From Candidatus Binatia bacterium (GTDB lineage Bacteria > Desulfobacterota > Binatia > UBA12015), in the NCBI GenBank assembly GCA_029248525.1, contig JAQWJE010000033.1, positions 1 through 64,000 on the forward strand: a DNA stretch of 64,000 nt. Direction: 5' to 3'. A program made the position numbers and the translations under genes. A model generated the notes under the pieces. The model was not told the DNA's origin and searched no databases. It was given only the letters and a program-made list of their open reading frames with translations. This document shows positions 1 to 8,860 of this stretch, piece after piece. Every line of letters begins with the position of its first letter. Positions within the stretch are counted from its first letter, which is position 1.

Positions 1-277
1 GGTTAGTCGATGCGCGAAGCCTAGGTCAGAGCCGCCTTGGCGGTCAAGGCGAGGAAGTGGGCTGGTGCAAAAACGGCGGGTTTCTAGGGGTTTTATGCGC
101 CTGCAGAAATTAGTCGCGAATGTCGTCTGCTGATATTTCCAGCCTGCCCCGATTTGCGGGCGACTACTGCAACGACCGCCCCGCGAACACCGACTCCGCG
201 ATCGCGGCTTGATCCTCTGCCGACTCCGCGACGACCACCATGTCGGCGAAGGCCACGCCGCTCGAGCAAGCGAGTCC
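1..277. other. Left-edge non-coding stretch
   Basis: I see no convincing gene here. Downstream of the radC stop on the minus strand, the same frame stays open for 37 more codons (277 down to 167) to a TAG at 166-164. It contains two Ala-Glu-Ser triplets but no recognisable domain. The plus strand offers only short frames without a ribosome binding site. The stretch is probably the 3' flank of radC plus the flank of a gene beyond the window. Confidence 0.5.
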
Positions 278-991
278 TCAGGAGCGATCGAGGGCTGAGA
301 AAACTCGTTCCGCGGGCACCAGTCCCCCGATCCAGCCAGCATCGGCAAAACTCGTGTAAGTCTCGGCGCCCACGACGATATGATCCAGCACCGGGATGCC
401 CAGAAGGTCGCCCGCGCGCACCAGGCGATCCGTGAGTTGCCGGTCCTCCGGCGACGCCGTCGGGTCGCCACTCGGGTGATTATGCACAAGTATCATCGCG
501 GCAGCGGTTTCGCGGATCGCACGGCGGAAAACCTCGCGAGGATGCACGAGGCTCGCGGTCAGTGTTCCCTCCGAGATGCGCACATCAGCCTGCAGGCGCC
601 CTTGTCCATCGAGAAGAAGGACATAGAAACGCTCTTGCAGGACCCCGGCGAAGCGCGGCCGAACATAACGGTAGACTTCATCACTGCAGCCGATCGGCTC
701 GCCGACGCGCAGGCCTGCGGCATCCGCACGACGCACCAGAGCAATTGCTGCCAGCAGTGTGGTTGCGCGAGTGAGACCCAGCCCATCGAGTTGAGCAAGC
801 TCGCAAAGACTCGAGATCGACAGGCCGCGCAACCCGCCCTGCCTCGACATCCAGCAACGCAAACGTGCTTCGTCGAGCGGGCCCGATCCGGCCAGAACGA
901 GACGGATCAATTCCAGATCACTCAGGGCCTCGGCCCCGCCACGAATAAACCGCTCGCGCGCCTCGCCTTCCCATCCGTTTGCTTGCCGCAT
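278..991 (-). CDS. radC: RadC family JAB-domain protein
   Basis: The protein has 237 residues, the usual RadC length. The N-terminal half is a helix-hairpin-helix-like segment; around residues 62-75 it reads as a UPF0758 N-terminal region. The C-terminal half is a JAB1/MPN-type metalloprotease fold, with the metal-binding signature HNHPSGD at residues 170-176 and a preceding catalytic-type Glu in the strand at about 141. The family was named for a DNA-repair phenotype in E. coli that was later questioned; its substrate is unknown. It lies 112 nt downstream of the CaiB gene on the same strand, so it may be the last gene of that run or have its own promoter. Family assignment is firm; function is open. 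Confidence 0.9.
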   Translation of the reverse strand: MRQANGWEGEARERFIRGGAEALSDLELIRLVLAGSGPLDEARLRCWMSRQGGLRGLSISSLCELAQLDGLGLTRATTLLAAIALVRRADAAGLRVGEPIGCSDEVYRYVRPRFAGVLQERFYVLLLDGQGRLQADVRISEGTLTASLVHPREVFRRAIRETAAAMILVHNHPSGDPTASPEDRQLTDRLVRAGDLLGIPVLDHIVVGAETYTSFADAGWIGGLVPAERVFSALDRS

Positions 992-1103
992 GAATCGCTA
1001 CCAAGCGATTCTCGTGCCGCGTTCAAATCCAGCAAGGAGTGTCGATCCGCAAGGCACCATAAGCAGAGTGCTTCACTCAAGCCCGGGAAAGCGAAACGAG
1101 TTG

Positions 1104-2327
1104 TTACAGGCGGTGGTCGGGGGTGCCGACGATTTTCCCCTCGATCAGGGCACGCACCTGGTCGGGACTCCGGCCACTCTCGCCGAGAATTTCCTCGCTA
1201 TGCTCGCCGCGAAGCGCCGGGATCGAGGCTTGCGGCGCCGGCGTTGCCGAGAAATCCGTCGCCGGCAAGACTTCGCGGAAATCCCCATAGACTGGATGGC
1301 GGCGTTCCTGCACGCGTCCGTTGTGGACGATCTGGGGGTCCTGACATACCTCGTCAATCTCATTGACCGGCGCCACCGGTACTCCGTGCGCACGCAGCCT
1401 CTCGACGACCTCTGCGGTGGTGAGGTTCGCAAAGCCATCAAGCACACGCTGGCCGATCTCGGCACGACTTTCCTCCGTGCCCACCCGCCCCCGCGAGAAC
1501 TGCTCCTCGTCCTGCCACTCGGGATGGCCTAGCGCGGTAAAGAGGTTGTAGACATCTTCGGTGGTGTTGGTGAAATAGACGATTTGTCCGTCCTGAGTCA
1601 TCCACACGCGGTAAGTATCAGCAATCATCAAGGTACGGCGCACGCCTTCGCCCAGAAGGCTACGCGTCAGCATGCCGTCGGGCCAGAAGAACGACAGGGC
1701 CACGTCCAGCATCGAGATCTGCAGGTGCTGTCCGCGCGCACCGCGCTCGCGCGCGAGCAAGGCCGCCGTGATCGATTGCGCCGCCGTATAGGCCGTGGCC
1801 TTGTCCACCTCGACGTTGCGCACCAGATCGCGAATCGGAAACTCGGGGTTTTCTTGCAGGGCAACATAACCCGACAGTGCCTGCAGCACCGGATCGTAAA
1901 CACGGTGGTCGCTGTAAGGTCCGGTGGGACCGAAGCCGGTGATCTGGCAATGAATCAAATCGGGACACTCCGAACGCAAATCCGCCTCACCCAAACCCAA
2001 TCGCTCGGCCGCCCCCGGACGCCAATTCGAAATAAACACATCGGCACCTCGAATCAGATCGCGGGCGACCGCGATTCCCTCCGGTTGCTTCATGTCGAGG
2101 ACAATCGAGCGCTTACCCCGATTGCAGTTCAGATAGAGCGCCGCCATGCCCTTGCGTTCGTTGATCGCTTGGCGGCTCAGGTCGCCAACCCCGGGCGGTT
2201 CGATCTTGATGACGTCCGCTCCCTGATCAGCAAGGGTCATCGCCGCGAGCGGCCCTGCCACGACACTTGAGACGTCGACTACTCGGTAGCCCGAAAGGGG
2301 CCCCTTGGAAAAATCCGGTTTCGCCAT
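1104..2327 (-). CDS. CaiB/BaiF (family III) CoA-transferase
   Basis: The chosen ATG at 2327 gives 407 residues, with a purine-rich AAGGAAG upstream on the minus strand. A longer frame to 2387 would add a basic, unsupported leader overlapping moaC. The fold signature is clear: VVDVSSVVAGPLAAM near the N-terminus, ADVIKIEPPG, GKRSIVLDMK, FISNWRPGA, YDPVLQALSG, and the Asp of EVDKATAY (about residue 175), where family III enzymes carry the catalytic aspartate that forms the acyl anhydride. Such enzymes move CoA between acids such as carnitine, formate, oxalate or bile acids. The substrate cannot be told from sequence. It follows moaC by 29 nt and could be co-transcribed with it. Confidence 0.9.
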   Translation of the reverse strand: MAKPDFSKGPLSGYRVVDVSSVVAGPLAAMTLADQGADVIKIEPPGVGDLSRQAINERKGMAALYLNCNRGKRSIVLDMKQPEGIAVARDLIRGADVFISNWRPGAAERLGLGEADLRSECPDLIHCQITGFGPTGPYSDHRVYDPVLQALSGYVALQENPEFPIRDLVRNVEVDKATAYTAAQSITAALLARERGARGQHLQISMLDVALSFFWPDGMLTRSLLGEGVRRTLMIADTYRVWMTQDGQIVYFTNTTEDVYNLFTALGHPEWQDEEQFSRGRVGTEESRAEIGQRVLDGFANLTTAEVVERLRAHGVPVAPVNEIDEVCQDPQIVHNGRVQERRHPVYGDFREVLPATDFSATPAPQASIPALRGEHSEEILGESGRSPDQVRALIEGKIVGTPDHRL

Positions 2328-2356
2328 GCGCCTACGCTGCTTCCTTTTCCCCGTGC

Positions 2357-2863
2357 CTACTTCGCGGACTCGCCATCGCGCACCCAATCACCACTGCGCC
2401 CCCCGGATTTTCGCAACAGGCAGATATCCTCGATCACCATGCCCCGATCCACGGCCTTGCACATATCGTAGATCGTCAATGCCGCCGCACTCACCGCCGT
2501 GAGCGCTTCCATTTCAATTCCTGTTTTGGCCGTGATCCGCGCTTCGGCCTCAATCGCCACGCAACCGACGTCGGCATCCACTTCGAGACGAACGTCGACG
2601 TATTCCAGAGGCAGCGGATGACATAGGGGGATCCACTCGCCGGTGCGCTTGGCCGCCATCACCCCGGCAATCCGGGCTGTCGCAATCACATCGCCCTTGG
2701 CGATCGATCCCTCGGCAATCCGGGCCGCCGTCGCAGGCAGCATGCGAACACGGCCTCGCGCCGCGGCCACGCGGTGGGTTATCGCCTTGTCACCGACATC
2801 CACCATATGCGCCTTGCCGCTGGCATCGACGTGCGAGAGGTCGCTTCCTTCGGGATCACTCAT
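2357..2863 (-). CDS. moaC: Cyclic pyranopterin monophosphate synthase MoaC
   Basis: The 168-residue length is standard for MoaC, which converts the MoaA product 3',8-cyclo-GTP to cyclic pyranopterin monophosphate in molybdenum cofactor synthesis. The N-terminal MVDVGDK motif, LCHPLPLEY at 80-88, KTGIEMEAL at 113-121 and the catalytic Asp/Lys pair in YDMCKA (about Asp133 and Lys136) are all present. No other Moco gene lies in the window, so this is a detached member of the pathway. It sits 24 nt after the carotenoid oxygenase gene and 29 nt before the CaiB gene on the same strand, suggesting one transcript without an obvious functional theme. Confidence 0.96.
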   Translation of the reverse strand: MSDPEGSDLSHVDASGKAHMVDVGDKAITHRVAAARGRVRMLPATAARIAEGSIAKGDVIATARIAGVMAAKRTGEWIPLCHPLPLEYVDVRLEVDADVGCVAIEAEARITAKTGIEMEALTAVSAAALTIYDMCKAVDRGMVIEDICLLRKSGGRSGDWVRDGESAK

Positions 2864-2887
2864 AGAGGCAAGGTAGGCATCCAGCCG

Positions 2888-4336
2888 TTAATTCGCCAGC
2901 GGCACCCAGGTCCCGTGAAACCCATGCGGCACCCGTTGCGGCAAGCGGACCTCGGCAATCGGTCCGCGCGCGACATCCTGTGCGTCGAGCACGACAAAGT
3001 CGCTCGCGGCAGCCGCGCGGTCATAGACGATGGCCAGCAACCAACCCTCGCCCTCGCCTGATCCACCGGGAACAAAGATCGCTTCGCCGGACTGCCGTGC
3101 CATCCCGGGGTCCCAATGATTTACTCGTCCGGCAGGGCCGTCCAGATGGTAGATTCCGCCGGGATCGAGGGTCGCGCTATTTTCGCGCAATCCGACACAC
3201 CACCCGTGCCGATTCTCGCGCCCCGTGAAACGACGGTCGATCTGCGGAAACTCCATCGAGCGGTCGTCCACAGCCCCTTCGTCTTCAAAACTCATGGTCG
3301 AACCAGTCCCAATGCGCCACCTATGCAATCGGGGCAGGCTTGAGAGCTGAATCTCGGCCCCCGGAAGGCTTTCATGGCGGGAAACATCCAGAACGATCTC
3401 TTCTCGGTCGCGATACGCGTTCAGCTCATGAAAGACATAGCAATTGGGCATCTCGACCCATCGGATCTCCGAGCCAACCCCACCCAGCGGCATCACGCCG
3501 ACTCGAGAGCCGTAAGAGGGCTCCCAGGTATAGGGCAGTCCCCCTGTGACAGCCGGTGCGCCGAACACCGCCGGGCATTCCCAGAAAACGACATCGGTTT
3601 CAGTAATCGCAAACGAGTGGATCATCGTGTCACGCGCGACGGGAATTTCGGTGCGATGAATCACCCGACCAGCCGTATCGGCAACATAATATTGCAAAAA
3701 CGGTGGCGCGAAAAAGTAACCGAAAAAGTGCAGGTAGCCCGTCTGCGGATCGATCTTGGAATGCGCGGTAAAGGAGTTCCCCAAGTCCCCCTCGAAATCC
3801 GTCCAACCCAACGTCTCAAGGTTCCGCGGATCGATACGATAGGGTGCTCCGACCTCACCGGACGCGAGTAGCTGCCCGCCATGCCAGGTCAGGCTGACGT
3901 TCGACTGGTGGTTGCCCTGCATCGGTGGACCAAAACCATTGCGATAGTCGACGCCCTCGCGGTAGTAGGGCGTGTCGATATAGCGATTTCGGTACCAGGA
4001 CACCCGACCGCGATCGATCTCGATACCGTGGAGCATTCCGTCCCCGAGAAACCAATGCGTAGAATCGCCACTCTGTGGGTTGGAGCCATTGCGCACATAG
4101 AGGCCCGAGAGTTCGGACGGAATTGCGCCTCGGACCCGGAGATCTGTCGCCAGAATCTCGTCGGCAACTGGAGCAAAATTATTCTGCAACCACCAGGCAC
4201 GCTCCGGGTCGACCTGCAGCGGGGGTACCGTCGAAGTCGAATCCCCGCAGGCCGAAGCCCACGGAAAGGAAAGTGCACCCGCTGCCGCAAGCGAACCGCG
4301 CAGGAAACGTCGGCGAGAGAACTGGTTGGTCGACAT
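2888..4336 (-). CDS. Tat-exported carotenoid oxygenase (RPE65/CCD family)
   Basis: The protein has 482 residues. The first 30 form a twin-arginine signal (SRRRFLRG, then a hydrophobic Ala/Gly stretch) ending in ASAC, so it may be lipidated or cleaved after export. The body is a seven-bladed carotenoid cleavage oxygenase. The four iron-binding histidines can be matched to His192 (AHSKID), His240 (MIHSF), His303 (VFHEL) and His474 (GFHG). LYVRNGSNP at about 79-87 is the usual N-terminal signature. The family cleaves carotenoids, stilbenes or related alkenes with O2; the substrate here is unknown. Export by Tat is less common for this family and is the notable feature. It is divergent from YjbQ, and a possible promoter sits immediately upstream. 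Confidence 0.9.
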   Translation of the reverse strand: MSTNQFSRRRFLRGSLAAAGALSFPWASACGDSTSTVPPLQVDPERAWWLQNNFAPVADEILATDLRVRGAIPSELSGLYVRNGSNPQSGDSTHWFLGDGMLHGIEIDRGRVSWYRNRYIDTPYYREGVDYRNGFGPPMQGNHQSNVSLTWHGGQLLASGEVGAPYRIDPRNLETLGWTDFEGDLGNSFTAHSKIDPQTGYLHFFGYFFAPPFLQYYVADTAGRVIHRTEIPVARDTMIHSFAITETDVVFWECPAVFGAPAVTGGLPYTWEPSYGSRVGVMPLGGVGSEIRWVEMPNCYVFHELNAYRDREEIVLDVSRHESLPGAEIQLSSLPRLHRWRIGTGSTMSFEDEGAVDDRSMEFPQIDRRFTGRENRHGWCVGLRENSATLDPGGIYHLDGPAGRVNHWDPGMARQSGEAIFVPGGSGEGEGWLLAIVYDRAAAASDFVVLDAQDVARGPIAEVRLPQRVPHGFHGTWVPLAN

Positions 4337-4342
4337 GCCGTG

Positions 4343-4372
4343 AGATTACTCGGAGGTTCTTTCGCCCGTCAA
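4343..4372 (-). promoter_or_regulatory. Candidate promoter of the carotenoid oxygenase gene
   Basis: On the minus strand TTGACG (4372-4367) is followed by an 18 nt spacer and TAATCT (4348-4343). Only 6 nt separate TAATCT from the ATG at 4336, so transcription would begin at or next to the start codon and give a nearly leaderless message. The -10 match is weak (3 of 6), so this is tentative. Confidence 0.3.
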
Positions 4373-4431
4373 GCGGAAGGATATACCGAGCGACACTCGA
4401 ACGAAATTCTCTCGTTATGTTATGCTCCGGA

Positions 4432-4848
4432 ATGCAAATGTCCAAAACACACAAGATCGCCTGCGGCGTGGCGGGCCAAGGGCTGCAGGAGATCACCACG
4501 CTGGTCACGGACCTGGTGACGCAGGCCGCTCCCGAAGACGGGCTTTGCACGATTTATGTGCCCCATACCTCCGCGAGCCTCACGATTCAGGAGAATGCCG
4601 ACCCGGCGGTTCTGCGCGATCTCGAGCGCTGGATGAACCGACTGGTGCCCGAGGAAGACGGACTCTATACGCATACCGCCGAGGGCCCCGATGATATGCC
4701 CGCCCATATCAAGGCCGCACTCACATCGACGTCGCTCTCGATCCCGATCATCGGAGGGCATCTCGCTCTGGGAACCTGGCAGGGAATCTTCCTTTGGGAG
4801 CATCGCCACGCCCGCAGCGACCGCCATATTCTTGTGCATCTGGCCTGA
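4432..4848 (+). CDS. YjbQ / UPF0047 family protein
   Basis: About 138 residues from ATG 4432 (ATG 4438 is equally possible), the normal size of the UPF0047 family. Characteristic segments are GLCTIYVPHTSASLTIQEN, the mid-protein Asp/Trp block around residues 57-70, DDMPAHIKAAL, GTWQGIFLWEHR and a C-terminal RHILVHL. The conserved His and Glu residues of these motifs are intact. Members show weak thiamine-phosphate synthase activity in vitro and the fold is trimeric; the physiological role is unsettled. It is divergent from the carotenoid oxygenase and 53 nt upstream of the glutaryl-CoA dehydrogenase gene, with which it may be transcribed. Confidence 0.9.
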   Translation: MQMSKTHKIACGVAGQGLQEITTLVTDLVTQAAPEDGLCTIYVPHTSASLTIQENADPAVLRDLERWMNRLVPEEDGLYTHTAEGPDDMPAHIKAALTSTSLSIPIIGGHLALGTWQGIFLWEHRHARSDRHILVHLA

Positions 4849-4901
4849 AACGCACTCCGACAGGGGGTGACCTCTCGCGGGAAGGAGGTTATCATTCGGG
4901 C

Positions 4902-6080
4902 ATGGCTTCTTCTCCGACAGATTATTACGATATCGACGATCTCCTCTCCACAGAGGAGCGTCAGGTTCAGGCAACGATCCGCCGGTTTGTGGATGAGGAG
5001 TATCTCCCGGTCGTCCGCAAGCATTTCGACGCCGGCACCTTCCCGACCGAACTCACGCCGCGACTTGCCGAACTCGGCTGTTTTGGGCCGACGGTTCCGG
5101 TCGAATATGGCGGCGCCGGCCTGAACAGCGTCTGCTACGGCCTCATGGCGCAGGAACTCGAACGCGGCGACTCCGGACTCCGCTCCTATGCGAGTGTCCA
5201 GAGTTCCTTGTGCATGTATCCGATTCTGACTTTCGGCACCGAGGAACAGAAGCAGCGTTGGTTACCCGCCATGGCTCGCGGCGAGGCCATCGGATGCTTC
5301 GGCCTGACCGAACCCGACTACGGCTCCAATCCCGGGGGAATGATCACCCGGGCGACGCGACAGGACGGCGGCTTTGTCCTAAACGGGACCAAACGCTGGA
5401 TCACCAATGGATCCATCGCTGATATCGCAATCGTCTGGGCAAAACTCGAGGAAGATGGCCGGGACACCATCCGCGGGTTCCTCGTCGAGAAAGAGCGCTC
5501 GGGATTCGAACGGCCGCTGATGCATGGCAAATGGAGCCTGCGGGCCTCGATCACATCCGAGTTGATCTTTGAAGATTGCTTTATCCCGGAAGAAAACCTC
5601 CTGCCGGCTTCCGGCGGGTTGAAATCCCCCCTGCTTTGCCTCACACAGGCTCGATACGGAATTTCCTGGGGAGCCATCGGTGCCGCTCTGGCCTGCTACG
5701 AATCGGCGCTCGACTATGCCAAAAGTCGCACCGTCTTTGCGAAGCCCATTGGCGGCTACCAGTTGGTGCAGGCCAAGCTGGTCGAGATGCTCGCCGAAAT
5801 CACCAAGGCGCAACTTCTTTCCTGGCGACTCGGGCGCCTCAAGGATAGTGGCAAAATGCGGCACGAGCAGGTTTCGTTGGCCAAGATGAATAACGTATCG
5901 TGGGCACTCAAGATCGCCCGCAATGCCCGCGATATCCATGGAGCCAACGGCATCACGGATGACTATCCGATCATGCGCCATATGATGAATCTGGAGACCG
6001 TGAACACCTACGAAGGAACCGAAGACATCCACCGCCTGACTCTTGGACGTGACATCACCGGCTTGGGCGCTTTTGAATAG
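4902..6080 (+). CDS. gcdH: Glutaryl-CoA dehydrogenase (acyl-CoA dehydrogenase family)
   Basis: The ATG at 4902 is preceded by GAAGGAGG with about 13 nt spacing and gives 392 residues. It is a full FAD acyl-CoA dehydrogenase that fits the glutaryl-CoA branch: SGLRSYASVQ (Arg94, the glutarate-carboxylate-binding position), GCFGLTEPDYGSNP, KWSLRASITSE, ENLLPASGGL, and NTYEGTEDIH with the catalytic base Glu371. The enzyme oxidises and decarboxylates glutaryl-CoA to crotonyl-CoA in lysine/tryptophan and aromatic degradation. No partner pathway genes are adjacent. The MltB-like frame overlaps its 3' end by 38 nt. Non-decarboxylating variants exist and cannot be excluded. Confidence 0.9.
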   Translation: MASSPTDYYDIDDLLSTEERQVQATIRRFVDEEYLPVVRKHFDAGTFPTELTPRLAELGCFGPTVPVEYGGAGLNSVCYGLMAQELERGDSGLRSYASVQSSLCMYPILTFGTEEQKQRWLPAMARGEAIGCFGLTEPDYGSNPGGMITRATRQDGGFVLNGTKRWITNGSIADIAIVWAKLEEDGRDTIRGFLVEKERSGFERPLMHGKWSLRASITSELIFEDCFIPEENLLPASGGLKSPLLCLTQARYGISWGAIGAALACYESALDYAKSRTVFAKPIGGYQLVQAKLVEMLAEITKAQLLSWRLGRLKDSGKMRHEQVSLAKMNNVSWALKIARNARDIHGANGITDDYPIMRHMMNLETVNTYEGTEDIHRLTLGRDITGLGAFE

Positions 6081-7029
6081 CGAACCGCAACCAAGGCGAA
6101 CACGGGCCTCGCGAGAAGCCGAGCCCCCGGCCTTCGCGAAACGCTCCCGAACAGGCTTGCTGATCGTTATGGCCATCGCGGTCGGTTGCCTGTGGCCATG
6201 GCCGGCTTTCAGCCAAAGTTCAGCCAAGCAAGCCGAGACCTGGTCCTACCTGACCCGACAATTGATAAACGACGGCATCCCTGCGGCAAAGGTCCGCGCG
6301 GCCTATCAGGATCGACGGGTCGGCCGCTTCGACGGGGTCGAATACGCTTTGGTCGTGGGAGAGAGCAAGCGCAGCTACCGGGACTTTCTCGGCCGCAAAA
6401 GCCTCGCCGCGGCGCACCGGTGCCGCCAGCGCTACGCCCGCGACTTCGAAACCTTCGGTCGCGAGCATGGCGTCGACCCCGACGTCGTTGCCGCAATCCT
6501 TTATATCGAAACCCGCTGCGGCGCGTATACCGGAAACCGCGTTGCTCTGCGCCAATTGTCGCGGTTGGCCATGGTCAACGAACCCGGCAATCTGGCGGAG
6601 AACATCAAACGCCTGAAAATCAAGGAAGCAGCCGATTATTCGCCCGCAGAAATCGAGCGCATCGCGCGCGAGCGCGCCGCCTACCTGCAGGCAACTTTTT
6701 ACCCCGAGGTGCTGGCCATCTTCCGCCTCGGAGCCAAGGTTGGCATCAACCCGGCAGGCATCCGCGGCTCGAGCGCAGGGGCATTTGGCCTGCCCCAATT
6801 CCTGCCCTCAAGCTATCTGCGCTTCGCTCAGGACGGGAACGAGAATGGTCGAGTCAGCCTCTATGAAGCTCCCGATGCAATCCACTCGACCATGCATTTT
6901 CTTCGTGAAAACGGCTGGAAACCGGGCATTTCCGTAAAGGAAAAACGCGCTGTCCTCTGGCAATATAATCGCTCCGATCCTTATATTGACACGATTTTGC
7001 TGGTCGCAGATAAATTGAGCAAGAACTGA
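6043..7029 (+). CDS. Lytic murein transglycosylase, MltB-like (SLT_2 family)
   Basis: The frame gives 328 residues. A signal-type segment (KRSRTG, then a hydrophobic run ending WPAFSQ) spans residues 33-58. The catalytic region follows, with Glu156 in AILYIETRCG, the family's acid/base residue, and the typical AGAFGLPQFLPSSYLRFAQDGN segment, split here by the GNENGR loop. It should cleave peptidoglycan glycan strands to 1,6-anhydro-muropeptides in the periplasm. The start is uncertain: ATG 6043 lies inside gcdH, TTG 6073 overlaps the gcdH stop, and ATG 6169 would remove the positive n-region. The following methyltransferase starts one base after this stop. Confidence 0.87.
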   Translation: MDVTSPAWALLNSEPQPRRTRASREAEPPAFAKRSRTGLLIVMAIAVGCLWPWPAFSQSSAKQAETWSYLTRQLINDGIPAAKVRAAYQDRRVGRFDGVEYALVVGESKRSYRDFLGRKSLAAAHRCRQRYARDFETFGREHGVDPDVVAAILYIETRCGAYTGNRVALRQLSRLAMVNEPGNLAENIKRLKIKEAADYSPAEIERIARERAAYLQATFYPEVLAIFRLGAKVGINPAGIRGSSAGAFGLPQFLPSSYLRFAQDGNENGRVSLYEAPDAIHSTMHFLRENGWKPGISVKEKRAVLWQYNRSDPYIDTILLVADKLSKN

Positions 7030-7908
7030 ATGGCCGACAAATCCGCGACTCGATTTCACGAGAGCCTCCGCAAGATCTATCAGCGTGCCCCGCTCCCCGA
7101 GGCATGGAAGTATCAGGGCAACCTGCCCTGGGCCGACCCGGCCTTCGGGGCTCGGATGCTGCAGGAACACCTCGATGATTCGCATGGGGCCGCCTCCCGG
7201 ATCAGCGCAGAGCGAGCAAGACAGGTCGACTGGATCTGCGATCGCCTGGATCTCAAGGCCGGTGATCGCCTTTGCGACCTGACCTGCGGCCCGGGGCTCT
7301 ATGCCGTCGAGTTCGCGCAGCGCGGCGTGCATGTCACTGGCGTTGATTTCGCGCCGACCTCGATTGCATACGCCCGCTCGCTCGCCGCCAGCGAGGGTGT
7401 GGAGACGCGTTGCAACTTCAAGCAACAGGATATCCGAAGTCTGGACCTTGCCGAGGCAAAATTCGATGCCGCGATTCTGCTCTACGGACAGCTGGGCGTA
7501 TTTCCCCGGTCCGAAGCCGCGGCGATTCTGGGCGCGGTCCACAAACTTCTCGTGCCGGGCGGACAGTTGTTGCTCGAAATGCTCGACCCCGCGAAAGTCG
7601 ACAAGACCGATACCAATTGGTGGTTTACCGACGACAGCGGGATCTGGGGCGAATCGGCGTTCCTGCACCTTGGCGAGCGTTTTTGGGATGACGCCCAGCA
7701 ACTCTCCACCGAGCGCTTCCACACCATCGACCTCGCGACGGGCCAACTCAGTGAAATGCAGCTTAATGACCAAACCTACCAGCCAGCCGACCTCGCCGGG
7801 ACTCTGCGTGAGAGCGGGTTTGACGAGCCCGCTCTGCTCCCCGCCTGGAACGGCCTCGAACTCTATGACGCCGCAGAATGGCTGGTCTACATCGCCCCGC
7901 GGACCTGA
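7030..7908 (+). CDS. Class I SAM-dependent methyltransferase
   Basis: 292 residues. SAM-binding motif I is LCDLTCGPGLYA at about 81-92, followed by the acidic end of strand 2 (VTGVDFAP), a motif like DIRSLDL, and motif IV-like FDAAILLYGQLGVF. The C-terminal part has the WWFTDDSGIWGE insertion and an aromatic-rich small-molecule-type cap. The substrate is unknown; the family resembles ubiE-like or glycine/sarcosine-type small-molecule methyltransferases rather than RNA or protein methylases. It abuts the transglycosylase gene exactly (TGA then ATG), which implies translational coupling. Confidence 0.85.
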   Translation: MADKSATRFHESLRKIYQRAPLPEAWKYQGNLPWADPAFGARMLQEHLDDSHGAASRISAERARQVDWICDRLDLKAGDRLCDLTCGPGLYAVEFAQRGVHVTGVDFAPTSIAYARSLAASEGVETRCNFKQQDIRSLDLAEAKFDAAILLYGQLGVFPRSEAAAILGAVHKLLVPGGQLLLEMLDPAKVDKTDTNWWFTDDSGIWGESAFLHLGERFWDDAQQLSTERFHTIDLATGQLSEMQLNDQTYQPADLAGTLRESGFDEPALLPAWNGLELYDAAEWLVYIAPRT

Positions 7909-7937
7909 TGCCGTCGCCTTGATCGCCGACAGCGAGC

Positions 7938-8708
7938 TTATCCGTAGAGGAGCGTCTCCCAGCCCGAGCGGCGAAAGGGTTCCCAGGTTCCCTCCGGCTG
8001 GGCCAATCGATCGGCAATTGCCAAAAAGACCAGCGCATTGAACCCGAGGCCGCAGTGACTACCGGGGACTTCGATATTCTCCGTATGATCGGTGTCCGGT
8101 TCGCAGCAAGCTCTCCAATGCGCGACGCCGTCGGTCCGGGAATAGATAGCGGTCGATGGACGCGGAGGCGGCTTGCGCAGGGCCGCCACCATGCCGGGGT
8201 CCCAATGCAAAGGGGCGTTCGGGCGCAGCCAATCCAGCATTCGGGTGACGTTGGTCCCCCGCGATATATCGCCGAAGGGGCTGCCCAGAGTCACGACCGA
8301 TCGGATGGGATCGGGGATCCATTTGGCGATCTCCCGAGCGTAGACGCCGCCCAGCGACCACCCGATCAGAGAGACCCGTCGGCCGGATCCACGATGCAAC
8401 TCGGAGATTCGGGCCTCGAGCCGCTCGGACAGTTGGTCGCGAGGACCGAGGTTTCGACCAAACCCCCATCCGTGGACATCGTAGCCGATGCGCGCGAGGA
8501 ATTCGCGCAGGGCGATCGTCGATCCGTCGTCCGCCATGAAGCCCGGAAGAACCACGACGGGGTGTCCATCTCCGCGAGGCGCGCCAGCCAGCATGGGCAA
8601 CGCGGGGACGAGTGAGAGCATTTCGCAAAAGGCACGTTGCGGCTCGAGTAGCAGCCATGGAAGCGCCGGGGCGCCGGAAAATCCTTCATTCTGCGACGTG
8701 AATTGCAT
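7938..8708 (-). CDS. Alpha/beta hydrolase (lipase-like)
   Basis: The ATG at 8708 has AAGAGG seven bases upstream and gives 256 residues. The longer frame to 8840 would run through the intergenic promoter area. The nucleophile elbow is GWSLGG with Ser at about residue 118. VVVLPGF precedes it as the oxyanion-hole strand, and the catalytic His is likely that in GSHCGLGFN near the C-terminus, with Asp/Glu in the preceding TDHTENIEVPG. The LPGFMADDGST segment resembles secreted triacylglycerol-lipase-like or PGAP1-like hydrolases, but there is no signal peptide. It is convergent with the methyltransferase (29 nt apart) and divergent from cysC. Confidence 0.85.
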   Translation of the reverse strand: MQFTSQNEGFSGAPALPWLLLEPQRAFCEMLSLVPALPMLAGAPRGDGHPVVVLPGFMADDGSTIALREFLARIGYDVHGWGFGRNLGPRDQLSERLEARISELHRGSGRRVSLIGWSLGGVYAREIAKWIPDPIRSVVTLGSPFGDISRGTNVTRMLDWLRPNAPLHWDPGMVAALRKPPPRPSTAIYSRTDGVAHWRACCEPDTDHTENIEVPGSHCGLGFNALVFLAIADRLAQPEGTWEPFRRSGWETLLYG

Positions 8709-8825
8709 GAGGAAGCCTCTTGGATCCAATAAAACCCTTGCCGATACGGGTTGTTCCCACCCTACTCTCTCTGACGAGCTCTCACCATCCAGTTTCCTGC
8801 GCGACCGTTGCGGAAAATGGGTTTT

Positions 8826-8854
8826 TTGACAGTCGGACACCTGATTACTAGGTT
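8826..8854 (+). promoter_or_regulatory. Candidate cysC-operon promoter
   Basis: A perfect TTGACA (8826-8831), a 17 nt spacer and TAGGTT (8849-8854) lie directly before the cysC ATG at 8861. The predicted start of transcription falls on or next to the ATG. No Shine-Dalgarno sequence is visible between them, so a leaderless operon message is possible. The -35 match is strong and the -10 match weak. Confidence 0.4.
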
Positions 8855-8860
8855 TTTCGC

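Noticed and set aside
164-277. In-frame continuation after the radC TGA, possibly read through
   Set aside because: RadC already has its full length; the 37 extra codons show no conserved motif, no UGA context signal and no SECIS-like element.
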